DNA of 5,635 bases from Methanobacteriaceae archaeon. GTDB taxonomy: Archaea; Methanobacteriota; Methanobacteria; Methanobacteriales; Methanobacteriaceae. Where the stretch lies: assembly GCA_030681145.1 (NCBI GenBank), contig JAUXXK010000055.1, positions 1 to 5,635 of the forward strand. Direction: 5' to 3'. The first letter of the stretch is position 1; each line of letters opens with the position of its first letter. Position numbers and translations under genes: made by a program. This document shows positions 4,554-5,635 of the stretch, piece after piece. Under the pieces are notes generated by a model. It worked only from the letters and a program-made list of their open reading frames with translations. It made no database searches and was not told the DNA's origin.

Positions 4554-5576
4554 ATGACATGCAGTATTTTAGTCGGAGGCGGATGGGGAGACGAAGGTAA
4601 AGGTAAATGTATTACTTACCTATGCAATTATGATAAACCCAATATCATCGCCAGAGCAGGAGTAGGGCCCAACGCAGGTCACTCTGTAGAATTTAATGGG
4701 GAAAAATACGGTTTGAGATTAACACCATCAGGTTTTGTACATACTGAATCCAGATTATTAATTGGGGCTGGTGTACTAATTGATCCAGAAGTATTCCTAC
4801 ATGAAATGGATTATTTAAATAAATATAATGTTAAAGAACGATCTTTTGTTGATTACCGCTGCGCTATCATAGAAGAAGATCATAAAGTTCGCGATAAAGG
4901 GTCTGATCATCTTTATAAAAAAATTGGAAGTACTGGAACTGGTTGTGGTCCAGCAAACTCAGATAGAGTTATGAGAACAGCTAAATTAGCCGCTGAAATT
5001 CCAGAATTGGAAGGATATACCACCAATGTTCCACAGGAAATTAATGATTCTTTAGATAACGGTGAAGATGTTTTTATCGAAGGTTCGCAGGGTTTCGGAT
5101 TATCATTGTACTACGGGACTTATCCATTTGTAACCAGTAAAGATACTACTGCCAGTACAGCTGCAGCAGATGTCGGTGTAGGTCCTACAAGGATTGATGA
5201 AGTGATAGCTGTTTTCAAATCATATATAACCCGTGTAGGTGAAGGACCTTTCCCAACTGAAATGACACAGCCTGAAGCTGAAAAAATGAACTTAGAAGAG
5301 TACGGAACCGTTACAGGAAGAAGAAGAAGAGTTGGTCTTTTTGATATGGAAATGGCTAAAGAGTCTTGTATGATTAATGGGGCTACTCAAATTGCTTTAA
5401 CTTGTGTGGATCGTCTTTTCCCAGGATGTGAGAGAACTACTGATTATTCTGAGCTTTCCGGTGAAATAAAGCGATTTATTGAAGAAATTGAAGGAGAAAC
5501 CAAAGTTCCGGTTACTATAATTTCTACAGGACCAGATTTGGAAGATACTATTGATTTAAGAGATGAATTACTTTAA
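4554..5576 (+). CDS. purA: Adenylosuccinate synthetase, short archaeal form
   Basis: PurA joins IMP and aspartate using GTP to make adenylosuccinate, the first step from IMP to AMP, in the cytoplasm. The N-terminal GGGWGDEGKGK (8-18) is the GTP-binding loop with the catalytic Asp13; GPNAGHS (38-44) carries the catalytic His43. IMP-site blocks follow: GSTGTGCGPA (125-134), EGSQG (176-180) and GTYPFVTSKDTTAS (188-201). Then come RVGEGPFPTEM (227-237), TGRRRRVGLFD (254-264) for aspartate and IMP, and near the end LTCVDR (282-287) and STGP (324-327) around the guanine. At 340 residues it is about 90 shorter than bacterial PurA (near 430), which is the normal length for archaeal members, so it is complete rather than truncated. 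The ATG follows an AGGAG site and puts the GTP loop at the usual position. The gene appears monocistronic, with its own promoter region and T-run terminator. Confidence 0.97.
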   Translation: MTCSILVGGGWGDEGKGKCITYLCNYDKPNIIARAGVGPNAGHSVEFNGEKYGLRLTPSGFVHTESRLLIGAGVLIDPEVFLHEMDYLNKYNVKERSFVDYRCAIIEEDHKVRDKGSDHLYKKIGSTGTGCGPANSDRVMRTAKLAAEIPELEGYTTNVPQEINDSLDNGEDVFIEGSQGFGLSLYYGTYPFVTSKDTTASTAAADVGVGPTRIDEVIAVFKSYITRVGEGPFPTEMTQPEAEKMNLEEYGTVTGRRRRVGLFDMEMAKESCMINGATQIALTCVDRLFPGCERTTDYSELSGEIKRFIEEIEGETKVPVTIISTGPDLEDTIDLRDELL

Positions 5577-5592
5577 ATTCTCTCATTATTCC

Positions 5593-5604
5593 TTTTTTAT
5601 TTTT
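5593..5604 (+). terminator. T-run terminator of purA
   Basis: Six T (5593-5598), an A, then five T (5600-5604) start 17 bases after the purA stop. No stem is evident, as is usual for archaeal T-run terminators. The similar stretch at 5624-5628 may be a backup. Confidence 0.55.
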
Positions 5605-5635
5605 ATAAATCATTTAATTATTATTTTTATAAATC
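5597..5635. repeat. 15-base direct repeat TTATTTTTATAAATC at the window edge
   Basis: Exact copies lie at 5597-5611 and 5621-5635 with a 24-base period. The second copy ends at the last base of the window, so the match could be longer or the array could continue. Each copy contains a TATA-like core (TTTTTATAAA), so tandem promoter or operator elements for a downstream gene, or simple AT repetition, are both possible. Confidence 0.6.

Noticed and set aside
4554..5576. PurA at 340 residues looked truncated against bacterial PurA
   Set aside because: All active-site blocks are present in order up to STGP, and archaeal PurA proteins normally have about this length.

Overview
The window looks like chromosomal DNA from a methanogenic archaeon, most likely the Methanobacteriaceae (Methanobacterium type). 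The evidence is the short archaeal form of adenylosuccinate synthetase, a DUF2207 membrane protein with a glycine tail, strongly AT-rich spacers with archaeal TATA elements (for example TTTATATA), Shine-Dalgarno sites such as AGGAG and AGGAGTGG, and T-run terminators. The genus is an inference. I see no tRNA, rRNA, CRISPR array, transposase or integrase.

Left part (1-1117): the 3' end of a plus-strand DUF2207 gene runs in from outside the window and meets, tail to tail, a minus-strand alpha/beta hydrolase gene. Only 25 bases separate the two stop codons. Middle (1118-2675, minus strand): a small membrane-anchored protein of 71 residues is followed after 36 bases by a 12-helix LtrA-family membrane protein, probably as one operon. 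A 109-base spacer, with candidate terminators and a candidate promoter, then leads to the hydrolase.

Centre (2676-2976): a 301-base divergent control region carries several short repeats. The best is a 12-base element present twice, 44 bases apart, whose second copy overlaps a good TATA box. It drives a plus-strand gene for a 444-residue AAA+ ATPase with an N-terminal winged-helix-like region, of a family whose function I do not know. That gene ends in a clear hairpin plus T-run terminator.

Right part (4312-5635): a 242-base spacer with two candidate promoters and an 8-base-pair inverted repeat precedes purA, which is complete. After it come T-runs and a 15-base direct repeat that reaches the window edge.

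The genes do not form one obvious pathway. PurA is housekeeping AMP synthesis, the LtrA/small-protein pair and DUF2207 are envelope proteins, and the hydrolase has no predictable substrate. The least explained items are the AAA+ ATPase and the repeat-rich divergent region in front of it. I do not see convincing evidence of a defence system or other multi-gene novel system.
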